Source: an uncultured Methanolobus sp. (GTDB taxonomy: Archaea > Halobacteriota > Methanosarcinia > Methanosarcinales > Methanosarcinaceae). Taken from it: a stretch of DNA of 64,000 nucleotides. The stretch spans positions 1,567,562 to 1,631,561 of the forward strand of contig NZ_OY763421.1 of NCBI RefSeq assembly GCF_963667555.1, written 5' to 3'. Every line of letters starts with the position of its first letter. The first letter of the stretch is position 1. Below the pieces are notes generated by a model. The model searched no databases and was not told the DNA's origin. It was given only the letters and a program-made list of their open reading frames with translations. A program made the translations under genes and the position numbers. Below, one piece after another: positions 55,126 through 63,966 of this stretch.

Positions 55126-55754
55126 TGAAAAAACGAAAAGAAGTTGGTATCAATTATCTGATCACAGATGAATCTGCCTGGGCAGACCTGCTGCTCTCAA
55201 AAACGGCACTTATCCTGGCCACTGTGATAATACTCACGGCAGTCTACAGTCTTGCAGGCAGCTCCGCAGACATTGTCAGAAAGAATGAACTGGGAACCAT
55301 AGCCACAGAGATCGCTTCAAACATAGATTCTGTGGGAGCATCACGTTCAGAGAATCCAGTCAGTTGTATGATATTCGATCCTGAAAGTTATGGACAGCAG
55401 TTAAACAGGATCAGTGACCTGAACATCTCGATTAGCGGTGAGTACGTTTTCTGCACTCTTACAGAGAACGGACAGAATATTTCAGCCGCCCGGCAGCTAA
55501 GTTACAGGACACTTCCCCTGAGTCCTGAAGAACTCCATAATATTCTGACAGCAACATTCGGTGCAGATGGCAATATCAGCCAGCCGGTTAACTCTGTTTT
55601 TCCATATTCGGATGTAACTGAGCTTCTTGCCGGCAGGGGAACTCATGAGCTTTATGTGAACGTGAGTAAAGAGCTTTGCATTCAGAGAACAACAGTATTT
55701 GTTACAGAAGGAAGTGAGGTGAACGGACTTGAATATATCCTCGTTTACCAATGA
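55125..55754 (+). CDS. Pilin-like protein B (209 aa)
   Basis: After a basic leader (MKKRKEVG) and DESAWADLLLSKTALILATVIILTAVYSLAG (one helix at about 25-47; possible junction S17-A18), the extracytoplasmic part begins with a helical neck (DIVRKNELGTIATEIASNI). It continues as a beta-rich domain to residue 209 with two or three cysteines (SCMIF, VFCTL, ELCIQ) that could form disulfides. The ATG overlaps the previous stop by one base (TAATG). The family is unknown; the layout matches its neighbours. Confidence 0.75.
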   Translation: MKKRKEVGINYLITDESAWADLLLSKTALILATVIILTAVYSLAGSSADIVRKNELGTIATEIASNIDSVGASRSENPVSCMIFDPESYGQQLNRISDLNISISGEYVFCTLTENGQNISAARQLSYRTLPLSPEELHNILTATFGADGNISQPVNSVFPYSDVTELLAGRGTHELYVNVSKELCIQRTTVFVTEGSEVNGLEYILVYQ

Positions 55755-56235
55755 TGAGAGAGCACTTCTTGAACCGAATAACGACATTATAGCCACTGCT
55801 CTGGTCGTCATCGGCTTTGTTGTGTTCGCTGCTATTCTTTCAAAGACATTTATCGCATTCAACGATAACTCCCAGGCACTTGAGAACTATGAACAGGCTG
55901 CAATGATAGCAAGTGACATTGCATCCTACCCCCCGCTTCAGGGAAGCCGGCAGGAACTCATCTCTGCAGAGGCACTGGATGTTCTGGCTGATCCGTTACA
56001 ATACCCGCAGCCACACTACATGTTCTTCCACAGGTTCTCATCAAACCTTGATTTCTATGTAGAAGCACGAACTGATGACGGAAACTATCAATGGACCATC
56101 AGCAATGGCAACAGTGCACTGAACGGCAGGGATGTGATAGCTGCCTCTGTTCCTGTTGTAATAGAACTTGGCAGCAATGCACGCTGTGAACCCGGAACAA
56201 TAACCGTGAAACTTGTACAAAACGGATGGAGTTAA
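55729..56235 (+). CDS. Pilin-like protein C (168 aa)
   Basis: It starts with TTG at 55729, within the end of the previous gene; GAGGTGA six bases before it supports this. The leader NISSFTNDER-A (R11-A12) precedes LLEPNNDIIATALVVIGFVVFAAILSKTF, a helix at about 20-42. A neck helix (ALENYEQAAMIASDIASYP) and a beta domain (about 75-168, ending NGWS) follow. It shows the same one-helix pilin-like layout as its neighbours. Function unknown. Confidence 0.77.
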   Translation: MNISSFTNDERALLEPNNDIIATALVVIGFVVFAAILSKTFIAFNDNSQALENYEQAAMIASDIASYPPLQGSRQELISAEALDVLADPLQYPQPHYMFFHRFSSNLDFYVEARTDDGNYQWTISNGNSALNGRDVIAASVPVVIELGSNARCEPGTITVKLVQNGWS

Positions 56236-56274
56236 CGGAAAAACAGAAAGTAAACTTAAAAACGGTGAACACGA

Positions 56275-57450
56275 ATGAGAATAATAGAGGATGATAGGGG
56301 ATTTTCTACCAGTATTGATGCAATTTTGTTCCTTGTACTGGTATCTGTTTCTGCAGTGATACTTTTTCCCTCCCTTGCTGCTGATGAGCAGTATCGTTCC
56401 GCATCCTATGCATCTGCACAGGACATGGATACACGGCTCATGAACACCATCATGAGCAGCACTTTGGAGGAATTCGAATACACAGTAAAACCTGCGGAAC
56501 TTGCCGGTATCGATGTGAACCTTTCAGAAGACTCGCTCCTTGGAAATGCCGAAGATACACTGTTTACAAAAGAGCAGCAGCATCGGACATTTTCTGACCT
56601 TGTGGCCGAAGGACTGGTACTTGGTCTGGTAATGGAGAAGAACGGCACTGAAAAAGCCCTGAATCCCATGACAATGATGCAGAGCATTGAGACTGAAAAA
56701 GCTATTGAAGAACATCTTGAAAGAACCATAGGGCAGAGATACAATTACAGGTTTGAGGCACACTGGCAACCGGTTACGGGACACAACATACACAGCGAAA
56801 TCATAGTAGGTGAAACTGCTCCGGTTGATGCTGTCAAACAGAAAGCCAGGATATCGATGCCTGTTACATTTACCCTAAGCAGAAATGAGATATACCTGCC
56901 TTTAAACGAAACCAGTGTATATAATGCTGTTAACTCACCAGACCCCGACAAAGAACTGCATGAAATGTTCAATTCCAGCATTGTTACAGCAGCAGGAGGA
57001 GCTTCAGAGATAATCACTGAAATTGTATTTCCATATGAATACCTGTCATCGCTTAACGGTACGGAAATATCGATAGATAGTGAGCAGCTTGCGTGCATTG
57101 CAGGACCTGACAATGCGAATTACAGCAGTCCGATAATTACTAGTGCACTTGGTTGCATGAATTACACGGTAAAAGATCTGTACGGACTTAACGTTGAACT
57201 TACACCTGAAAAGCAAAGCATCAGTCTGGATTTTGTGGATATGGCATATGGACTGATAAAAGAAAAGAATACGAATCTGATCTCAGAGCATATCTTTGGA
57301 AGCCAGAGTGATGACATCAACCAGACTATTGCCCTTATGTGCAATGCATCAGATAATGATACCAGACTTGAACTGGCTAATAGTCAGCTATTAAAGATAT
57401 ACAAAACTGCAAATCCAGGTGGTGCGGATATTATAATCATGATCTGGTGA
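56275..57450 (+). CDS. Pilin-like protein D (391 aa)
   Basis: The N-terminus MRIIEDDRG-FSTSIDAILFLVLVSVSAVILFPSL has R8-G9 before Phe, the classic archaeal prepilin junction, then a helix at about 15-37. Haloarchaeal proteins annotated DUF7284 start in the same way. The long outer part is mixed helix and strand with several Asn-x-Ser/Thr glycosylation sequons (NLS, NGT, NSS, NYS, NYT, NQT, NAS). It ends with a short hydrophobic strand (DIIIMIW). It is separated from the previous gene by 39 bp with no new promoter seen. Function unknown. Confidence 0.8.
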   Translation: MRIIEDDRGFSTSIDAILFLVLVSVSAVILFPSLAADEQYRSASYASAQDMDTRLMNTIMSSTLEEFEYTVKPAELAGIDVNLSEDSLLGNAEDTLFTKEQQHRTFSDLVAEGLVLGLVMEKNGTEKALNPMTMMQSIETEKAIEEHLERTIGQRYNYRFEAHWQPVTGHNIHSEIIVGETAPVDAVKQKARISMPVTFTLSRNEIYLPLNETSVYNAVNSPDPDKELHEMFNSSIVTAAGGASEIITEIVFPYEYLSSLNGTEISIDSEQLACIAGPDNANYSSPIITSALGCMNYTVKDLYGLNVELTPEKQSISLDFVDMAYGLIKEKNTNLISEHIFGSQSDDINQTIALMCNASDNDTRLELANSQLLKIYKTANPGGADIIIMIW

Positions 57451-57693
57451 AATGAATATCATCATGAGAGCAGTATTCCATCAATCATAACATATATATG
57501 AGATGATTGACTTCATAGGTAGCACTTCGCCAATCACATTAACATTTTATCGAACCGACTCCCAAGTTCAAGAGTTCGATAAGGATCAAAACATCAGTTC
57601 TGTATTGGATCCCATCTAAATCCAATATAGACAAAACCAAATTAAATCAAAGCTTAAATCAGAACTTAAATTACAATTATCAGGAGGAAGATT
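57451..57693 (+). promoter_or_regulatory. Leader and promoter region of rps15
   Basis: This is a gene-free 243-bp spacer. It contains two clear hairpins: TATCGAA/TTCGATA (about 57550-57583) and TATTGGAT/ATCCAATA (about 57602-57627). Both fall within the probable rps15 leader, which ends in AGGAGGAAG before the ATG. They could be folds recognised by S15, which controls its own mRNA in bacteria, or belong to the end of the upstream operon. Confidence 0.4.
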
Positions 57694-58152
57694 ATGGCAA
57701 AAATGCACACCCGTAGGAAAGGAAACTCCGGACCTACAAGACCACTTCGCACAGAAGCACCTTCATGGTCAACAATGACCAGCGATGAAATTACAACCGT
57801 GGTTGCAGACCTCTGGAAGCAGGGAGTAAGCACAAGCGAGATCGGAATGATCCTCAGGGACAAGTATGGTGTACCTGACGTAAAGATTGCAACCGGCAAG
57901 AAGATCACAAAGATCCTCAGAGAGAAAGGGGAGAAATTCGCTGTACCTGAAGATCTCTACAACCTTATCGTGAAGGCTATCGGAATGAGAAAGCACATGA
58001 GCTACAACCACAAGGATGTACACAACAAACGTGCTCTCCAGAACACCGAGTCAAAGATCAGAAGATTGGTAAAATACTACCAGTCCGCAAAAGTACTCCC
58101 AGCTGACTGGAAATACAAGCCAGAAACTGCTGAGATGCTGATCACCAGATAA
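57694..58152 (+). CDS. rps15: Ribosomal protein S15 (uS15)
   Basis: This 152-residue small-subunit protein is of the archaeal/eukaryal S13e type, with an extra N-terminal domain ([17 protein letters not shown] and [21 protein letters not shown]) and a C-terminal S15 core ([24 protein letters not shown]). It binds 16S rRNA near helices 20-22. AGGAGGAAGATT before the ATG is a near-perfect ribosome site. Confidence 0.97.
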   Translation: MAKMHTRRKGNSGPTRPLRTEAPSWSTMTSDEITTVVADLWKQGVSTSEIGMILRDKYGVPDVKIATGKKITKILREKGEKFAVPEDLYNLIVKAIGMRKHMSYNHKDVHNKRALQNTESKIRRLVKYYQSAKVLPADWKYKPETAEMLITR

Positions 58153-58178
58153 GCATATTTCAGTTCGTAAATTAACTC

Positions 58179-58219
58179 TTGTTTGGCCGGTTGGTCAAAC
58201 AAAACTTTTCTCTTTTTTT
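58179..58219 (+). terminator. Terminator of rps15
   Basis: TTGTTTG(G)CC pairs with GG(T)CAAACAA (58179-58202), and the stem is followed by an AACTTTTCTCTTTTTTT tract. Confidence 0.75.
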
Positions 58220-58339
58220 ATTGCATTTAGCGTTTCAGCGGTAGCTCTTTACATTAATTTGATCAGACATAGAAATCTATAGTTATGTAAAACACTTATG
58301 AAGGTAACTTATAAATTGTTTTAAAGAGCATTATATGCC

Positions 58340-59557
58340 ATGAAAGCTGTCATACTTGCAGCCGGCGAAGGTAAAAGATGCCGGCCTCTTACGCTCACAA
58401 GATCAAAAGTAATGCTTCCAGTGGCAAACAAACCGATTCTTGAACACATAATCAATGCTCTTGTAAAAAATGATATAAAAAATATCATTCTTGTTGTTGG
58501 CTACAAGAAAGAGCGTATAATGGACTATTTTGAAGATGGGATCAACTTCGGTGTTAAAATAGAGTACGTTGAACAAAAAGCACAGATAGGAACAGCGCAC
58601 GCAATTCTTCAGGCACGTGATCTAATAGGACAGGATGAAGAAAAATTCATTGTCGTGAACGGGGACAATATTATCGGCCCTGATGCCATTGCAGATCTTA
58701 TCAACGGAGAAGAAGGCGATGCTACACTGCTCACATGCAAGAAAGACAATGTTAGCGGCTATGGAGTAATAGTTGCCAAAGGAAAGAAAGTTGTTGAGAT
58801 CATTGAAAAACCAAAGACACTCATAAGTCATCTTATCAACACAGGTATCTACCTTTTTAAAACAGACATCTTTGAAATGATAGAAAGGACAGCCGTATCA
58901 ACAACCGGCGAGTATGCAATTACCGACACTCTTCAAATGATGATCGATGAAGGAATGCCTGTAACAACTGCAATAACTAACGCTGAATGGCTTGATGCAG
59001 CTTATTCATGGAACCTGCTGGAAGCAAATACTATTATCCTCGGTGATTTTGAGACAGATATTTCAAAAGCAAAGATCGAAGATTGTGTCAGCATAAAGGG
59101 AAGTGTTTCGATCGGCAGGAACACAACCATCAGATCTGGATCATACATCGTCGGACCCGTGGTCATTGGTGACAACTGCGACATCGGACCAAATGTGGTA
59201 ATATTACCTTCCACCAGCATTGGTAATAACGTGTCAATAGCTTCGTATACCTATATCAAGAACAGCATACTGATGAATGATGTGAGGATCAGTACGCACA
59301 GCAATATTTCAAGTTCCGTTTTAGGAAGCAATGTTACAACAGGTCCGAACTTCATCACAGAAGAAGGTGAGGAGCTGCATATTATTCTTGAAAATGAGCT
59401 TCATGAAGCTGAAAAGCTTGGAACTGTCATTGGTGATGACACAGATGTCGGCGGAAATGTGCTTATAAGAGCTGGAAAAATGGTATCTTCAAACTGTCGC
59501 ATCAGCTCTGGAAAAACAATTACAGAGGACGTACCAACAAATGCACTTGTAAATTAA
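58340..59557 (+). CDS. GlmU-like sugar nucleotidyltransferase, acetyltransferase signature lost
   Basis: This 405-residue protein has an N-terminal nucleotidyltransferase (about 1-230) with LAAGEGKRCRPLTLTRSKVMLPVANKP, VVNGDNI and IEKPK. A C-terminal left-handed beta helix (about 250-400) carries hexapeptide repeats such as [13 protein letters not shown]. The active pattern GHLSYxGDxxIGxNxNxGAGT of bifunctional archaeal GlmU-type enzymes, present in the paralog at 62727, is replaced here by RISTHSNISSSVLGSNVTTGPN. It probably makes a UDP- or dTDP-sugar from a sugar-1-phosphate but lacks acetyl transfer. CTTATAAAT (58308-58316) lies 28 bp before the ATG, so it is leaderless and first in the operon. 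Confidence 0.88.
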   Translation: MKAVILAAGEGKRCRPLTLTRSKVMLPVANKPILEHIINALVKNDIKNIILVVGYKKERIMDYFEDGINFGVKIEYVEQKAQIGTAHAILQARDLIGQDEEKFIVVNGDNIIGPDAIADLINGEEGDATLLTCKKDNVSGYGVIVAKGKKVVEIIEKPKTLISHLINTGIYLFKTDIFEMIERTAVSTTGEYAITDTLQMMIDEGMPVTTAITNAEWLDAAYSWNLLEANTIILGDFETDISKAKIEDCVSIKGSVSIGRNTTIRSGSYIVGPVVIGDNCDIGPNVVILPSTSIGNNVSIASYTYIKNSILMNDVRISTHSNISSSVLGSNVTTGPNFITEEGEELHIILENELHEAEKLGTVIGDDTDVGGNVLIRAGKMVSSNCRISSGKTITEDVPTNALVN

Positions 59558-59571
59558 GGTAAGGTGTAAAA

Positions 59572-61401
59572 ATGTGCGGAATAGTTGGATATATTGGAGA
59601 CGAGCAGGCAGTGCCCATATTGCTTGAATCGCTTAAGATGCTGGAATACAGAGGATACGACTCTGCTGGTGTAACTGTTTTTAATGAAAAACTTGAGACA
59701 TATAAGATCGCAGGCAGGATAAAAGACCTGGAAGGAGTAATTCCTGAAAACTTATCAGGAAATATAGGAATTGGACACACCAGATGGGCCACACACGGAA
59801 AACCTGAAACAAGGAACGCTCACCCTCACAATTCTTCAGACATATCAGTAGTACACAACGGCATAATTGAGAATTATCTGGAACTCAAGGAAAGGCTTAT
59901 AGAGCAGGGTTATGAGTTCAAGTCAGACACAGACACCGAGGTCATTGCACACCTTTTGCATTTCAACATGAGCTGTAATAGCAAAATGAGTCTGCTGGAC
60001 GGGCTTGCAAAAACCATAACGGAGCTTGAGGGATCATATGCCATTGCTGCCCTTTGCAACAACCAACCGGAATTCATAGCATTTGCAAGAAAGGACAGCC
60101 CACTGGTAATAGGAATTGGAAAAGGCAACAACTATGCTGCATCCGATGTCACTGCTTTTTTAAAGCATACAAAAGAAGTCATATTCATAAATGATAATGA
60201 GATTGGTCTTCTTAGACCGGATTCAGTTGAGATATATGACCTTGAAGGAAACTCAGTTTCAAGAGAGACAGAAACAATAGAATGGGATCTGGAGGCTGCG
60301 GAGAAAGCGGGTTATGAACACTTCATGCTAAAAGAGATCCACGAGCAGCCAACTTCTATACAGAACACCTTTGCAGGTAAGCTTTCTGAGCTTGAAGGGA
60401 CTGTCACACTTGAAGAGATATATCTCAAACCGGACGAGATCAAAAGACTAAGAAGAGCCACGATCATAGCCTGTGGAACTTCGTGGAACGCGGGCATTCT
60501 TGGAAAGTACCTCTTTGAGAGACTTGCAGGTCTGCACACTGATATTGAAACTGCATCCGAGTTCAGGTACAGTAACCCTGTTCTCTGCGGAGAGGAACTT
60601 ACAATTGCAATTACACAATCCGGTGAGACAGCCGATACCCTTGCAGCAGTCAGGAGTTCTGCGTCTTACGGATGCCGCAGTATTGCAATCACAAATGTAG
60701 TTGGAAGCACAATAACAAGGGAATCCGACAGCGTTCTCTATACCAGAGCAGGACCTGAGATAGGAGTTGCTGCAACAAAGACATTCACAGCCCAGCTTAT
60801 GGCACTTTACATGCTTGCGATAAATCTCGGAAGAACAAGAGGAGTTATCAGTGCCAACGAAGCAAAAGACCTGATAGTCGGAATAAAGAAGCTTCCGGGA
60901 CAGATACAAAAAGTGCTCAGCCGAAAGGAAGCAATTAGTGAGTGTGCTGAGCAGTTCGCTGACAGCAGAGATTATTTCTTCATCGGTCGCTATCTGAATT
61001 TCCCTGTGGCTCTTGAAGGAGCTTTGAAGCTTAAGGAAATCTCATACATACACGCCGAAGGTTACGCGGCAGGTGAACTCAAGCACGGACCACTGGCACT
61101 TATCACAAATGAAACACCAGTTGTTGCCATAGCCACAAAAGGACACACATATGAGAAGATACTGAGCAATATCAAGGAAGTAAAAGCACGTGATGCAACT
61201 GTTATTGCAGTTGCAGATGACGACGATACGGAGATTGACAAGTACGTGGATGTAGTGATACGTGTGCCACCTACACACGAGTTACTGTCACCTGTGCTTT
61301 CCTCGGTTGCATTGCAGTTGCTTTCATACTACACTGCACTGGCAAAGGGATGCTCAATTGACAAACCAAGGAACCTTGCAAAGAGTGTGACCGTTGAATA
61401 A
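59572..61401 (+). CDS. glmS: Glucosamine-6-phosphate synthase (isomerising)
   Basis: This 609-residue enzyme converts fructose-6-phosphate and glutamine into glucosamine-6-phosphate. Cys2 of MCGIVGYIGDEQAV is the N-terminal glutaminase nucleophile; EYRGYDSAGV, GIGHTRWATHG and AHPH segments complete the site (about 1-220). Two SIS sugar-isomerase domains follow (about 285-420 and 450-600) with CGTSWNAG, ITQSGETADTLAA and VAATKTFTAQ. The C-terminal PRNLAKSVTVE is the catalytic tail. AAGGTG before the ATG, 14 bp after the first gene, fits an operon. Confidence 0.97.
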   Translation: MCGIVGYIGDEQAVPILLESLKMLEYRGYDSAGVTVFNEKLETYKIAGRIKDLEGVIPENLSGNIGIGHTRWATHGKPETRNAHPHNSSDISVVHNGIIENYLELKERLIEQGYEFKSDTDTEVIAHLLHFNMSCNSKMSLLDGLAKTITELEGSYAIAALCNNQPEFIAFARKDSPLVIGIGKGNNYAASDVTAFLKHTKEVIFINDNEIGLLRPDSVEIYDLEGNSVSRETETIEWDLEAAEKAGYEHFMLKEIHEQPTSIQNTFAGKLSELEGTVTLEEIYLKPDEIKRLRRATIIACGTSWNAGILGKYLFERLAGLHTDIETASEFRYSNPVLCGEELTIAITQSGETADTLAAVRSSASYGCRSIAITNVVGSTITRESDSVLYTRAGPEIGVAATKTFTAQLMALYMLAINLGRTRGVISANEAKDLIVGIKKLPGQIQKVLSRKEAISECAEQFADSRDYFFIGRYLNFPVALEGALKLKEISYIHAEGYAAGELKHGPLALITNETPVVAIATKGHTYEKILSNIKEVKARDATVIAVADDDDTEIDKYVDVVIRVPPTHELLSPVLSSVALQLLSYYTALAKGCSIDKPRNLAKSVTVE

Positions 61402-61428
61402 TCATTTTATTTTTAGAGAGGATAGTAA

Positions 61429-62730
61429 ATGAAGTTATTTGGTTCTTCAGGCATCCGCGGACTTGCAAATGTGGAAGTTACCGTAGACCTGGCACTGAAA
61501 GTTGGAATGGCTCTTGGAAGATCAAAGAAGACTGCAGTTATTGGCAGAGACCCAAGAGTAGCAGGGGAAATGATCGAGCTTGCAGTAATTTCCGGTCTGA
61601 TGTCTGCCGGCTGTGATGTTGTAAGAGTTGGTCTTGTGACGACTCCAACACTTGCATACGCAGCAAGAAATTACGATTGTGGAGTAATGATCACTGCATC
61701 ACACAATCCTGCAAAAGATGTCGGTATCAAGCTATGGAATCCTGATGGAATGGCATTTGACTCGGTCCAGCAGGAAGATATCGAGGATACCATCGAGAAA
61801 GAGGATTTTGTTTATGTTCCCTGGAATGAGGTGGGCGAGATCACCACATACGGAAATGCCGTAAGAGACCATATGGATATGATACTCAGCCACTCCAAAG
61901 GTGCGCCAATCCGTGTTGTAATTGATTGCGGAGGCGGCGCAGGAGGAACAATAACTCCTTTCCTTTTACGCGAGATGGGATGCGAGGTAATCACGCTTAA
62001 TTCCCAGCTTGACGGTCATTTCCCGGCACGCAACCCGGAACCTAAAGATGAGAACCTCTGGATGCTGAAAAAAGCAGTAAAGGAATTCGATGCAGCACTT
62101 GGTATAGCGCATGACGGTGATGCTGACAGAATGATGGCTGTGGATGAGAATGGTGGCTTTCTTTCCGGAGACGAGATGCTTGCAATCTTTGCACGCTTTG
62201 AGTGTAAAGGCAATCCTAAAATTGTAGTTCCAGTTGACACATCAATGATTGTTGATGATTCCATGCCAGGTTCAATTGTTGTTCACACAAGGGTCGGAGA
62301 CGTTTATGTTGCCGAGGAAATGAAGAAGTTGAAAGCTGATTTTGGAGGCGAGCCTTCCGGAAGCTGGATTTTCCCGAGAATTTCCTACTGCCCGGATGGA
62401 ATTTACGCGGCAGCCCTGCTTGTTGACATTGTAAAAGAGAAGAAACTCTCGGAGCTGCGGGATGAGCTTCCGAAGTATCCTACACTCAGAAGCACAGTTG
62501 CATGTGACAATGATAAAAAGGCTGCTGTCATGAAGGCTGTCAGTTCAAAACTTGAAAGCATGGGTGAAGTTTCCAGCATTGACGGTATCAGGGTTGATAT
62601 GGAAGGCGGCTGGGTGCTTGTGAGACCTTCAGGAACCGAGGCAAAGATAAGAGTCACAGCAGAAGCAAGACAGAATGTTGAGGAACTGCATGCTAAGGTT
62701 GAGAATATAGTAAAGGAGTGCCTCAAATGA
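61429..62730 (+). CDS. glmM: Phosphoglucosamine mutase
   Basis: This 433-residue alpha-D-phosphohexomutase has [14 protein letters not shown] at the start, the phosphoserine loop [18 protein letters not shown] (S near 92), the Mg2+ loop [10 protein letters not shown] (about 225), sugar-binding [10 protein letters not shown] (about 307) and a C-terminal phosphate-binding [11 protein letters not shown]. It turns glucosamine-6-phosphate into glucosamine-1-phosphate. Related archaeal enzymes can also act on mannose or glucose phosphates, but the neighbours argue for glucosamine. Its TGA overlaps the next ATG. Confidence 0.95.
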   Translation: MKLFGSSGIRGLANVEVTVDLALKVGMALGRSKKTAVIGRDPRVAGEMIELAVISGLMSAGCDVVRVGLVTTPTLAYAARNYDCGVMITASHNPAKDVGIKLWNPDGMAFDSVQQEDIEDTIEKEDFVYVPWNEVGEITTYGNAVRDHMDMILSHSKGAPIRVVIDCGGGAGGTITPFLLREMGCEVITLNSQLDGHFPARNPEPKDENLWMLKKAVKEFDAALGIAHDGDADRMMAVDENGGFLSGDEMLAIFARFECKGNPKIVVPVDTSMIVDDSMPGSIVVHTRVGDVYVAEEMKKLKADFGGEPSGSWIFPRISYCPDGIYAAALLVDIVKEKKLSELRDELPKYPTLRSTVACDNDKKAAVMKAVSSKLESMGEVSSIDGIRVDMEGGWVLVRPSGTEAKIRVTAEARQNVEELHAKVENIVKECLK

Positions 62731-63935
62731 AAGTCGTAATTCTGGCTGCCGGTGAAGGCACACGCATGAGGCCACTTACCGCTTCAAAACCAAAAGTGAT
62801 GCTACCAATTGCTAACAAGCCAATGATAGAACACACCATCAATGCTGCTATTGAGGCAGGTGTGAAGGAATTCCTTATTGTGACAGGCTACCGTGAAGAT
62901 GCTATCAGGAATTACTTCAAAGATGGCAGTCACCTTGGGATCAGCGTTGAGTACGTACGTCAGGAAGAGCAACTTGGAACTGCAAACGCTATTGGTTGTG
63001 CAGAAGGCTTTGTAGAAGGTCACTTTATAGTGCTTAACGGGGACATGCTTGTCAGCACAGAACATATCGCTCATCTTGTATCAAGAACTGAAGATGCCAT
63101 TATAAGTGTCAAGAAGGTGGAAAACCCTTCCCAGTTCGGAGTAATTGAAACCGATGGAGATAAAGTCACACGCATCATTGAAAAGCCTAAAAACCCGCCT
63201 ACTAACCTTGCAAATGCAGGCATATACCTTTTCCATGAAGCTATTTTCGATTATATTGCAAAGACCGGGAAATCATCAAGGGGAGAATACGAAATTACTG
63301 ATTCCCTGCAGATGATGATTGATGCTGGTCTTAATGTAGGTTATGAGCTTCTGGAAACCGAGTGGATCGATATTGGCAGGCCATGGGATATCCTGGACGC
63401 AAACAAGGTACTGCTTGAGAATATCGATAATACACGTGAAGGAACAATTGAGCCTTACGCAACCCTGCATGGAACTGTGAAGGTTGGAAAGAACACAATA
63501 ATCAGGAACGGTGCCTATATTATGGGCCCGGTCATAATTGGCGACAATTGTGATATCGGTCCCAACTGCTTTATCAGGGCTTCAACTGCAATCGGAAACA
63601 GTGCCCACATAGGCAATGCTGTTGAGATCAAGAACAGCGTAATAATGGATGGTACAAAAATAGGACACCTCAGTTATGTTGGTGACAGTGTCATAGGAAC
63701 TAACTGTAATTTCGGTGCCGGTACAAAGGTTGCAAATCTCAGGCACGACAACAAGAATGTGAAATCAGTTATCAAAGGCGAAGTAGTGGACACAGGAAGA
63801 AGAAAGCTCGGTGTAATCATGGGTGATGATGTGCATACAGGCATCAATTCCAGTATCAACATAGGTACCGTAATGGAAGCCGGAAGTTCCACAATGCCTG
63901 GTGAAGTTCTGATGTACAGAAGAAAGACTAATTAA
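62727..63935 (+). CDS. Bifunctional GlmU-type enzyme (GlcNAc-1-P uridylyl/acetyltransferase)
   Basis: This 402-residue protein has a nucleotidyltransferase domain (about 1-230) with [27 protein letters not shown] and LNGDML, and a left-handed beta helix. It contains [21 protein letters not shown] followed by [13 protein letters not shown], the His/Tyr/Asn acetyltransferase signature shared with bacterial GlmU and Sulfolobus ST0452. It can therefore acetylate glucosamine-1-phosphate and form UDP-GlcNAc. The start at 62727 is supported by GGAG eight bases upstream and by the ATGA overlap with glmM; the frame open to 62718 is not used. Confidence 0.93.
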   Translation: MKVVILAAGEGTRMRPLTASKPKVMLPIANKPMIEHTINAAIEAGVKEFLIVTGYREDAIRNYFKDGSHLGISVEYVRQEEQLGTANAIGCAEGFVEGHFIVLNGDMLVSTEHIAHLVSRTEDAIISVKKVENPSQFGVIETDGDKVTRIIEKPKNPPTNLANAGIYLFHEAIFDYIAKTGKSSRGEYEITDSLQMMIDAGLNVGYELLETEWIDIGRPWDILDANKVLLENIDNTREGTIEPYATLHGTVKVGKNTIIRNGAYIMGPVIIGDNCDIGPNCFIRASTAIGNSAHIGNAVEIKNSVIMDGTKIGHLSYVGDSVIGTNCNFGAGTKVANLRHDNKNVKSVIKGEVVDTGRRKLGVIMGDDVHTGINSSINIGTVMEAGSSTMPGEVLMYRRKTN

Positions 63936-63966
63936 GACTCGCTTCTATCTTGATTCGGAGATTCGG

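Noticed and set aside
57456..57468. ATGATGA-like box C on the minus strand as a C/D small RNA
   Set aside because: No D box (CTGA) at a usable distance and no paired terminal stem.
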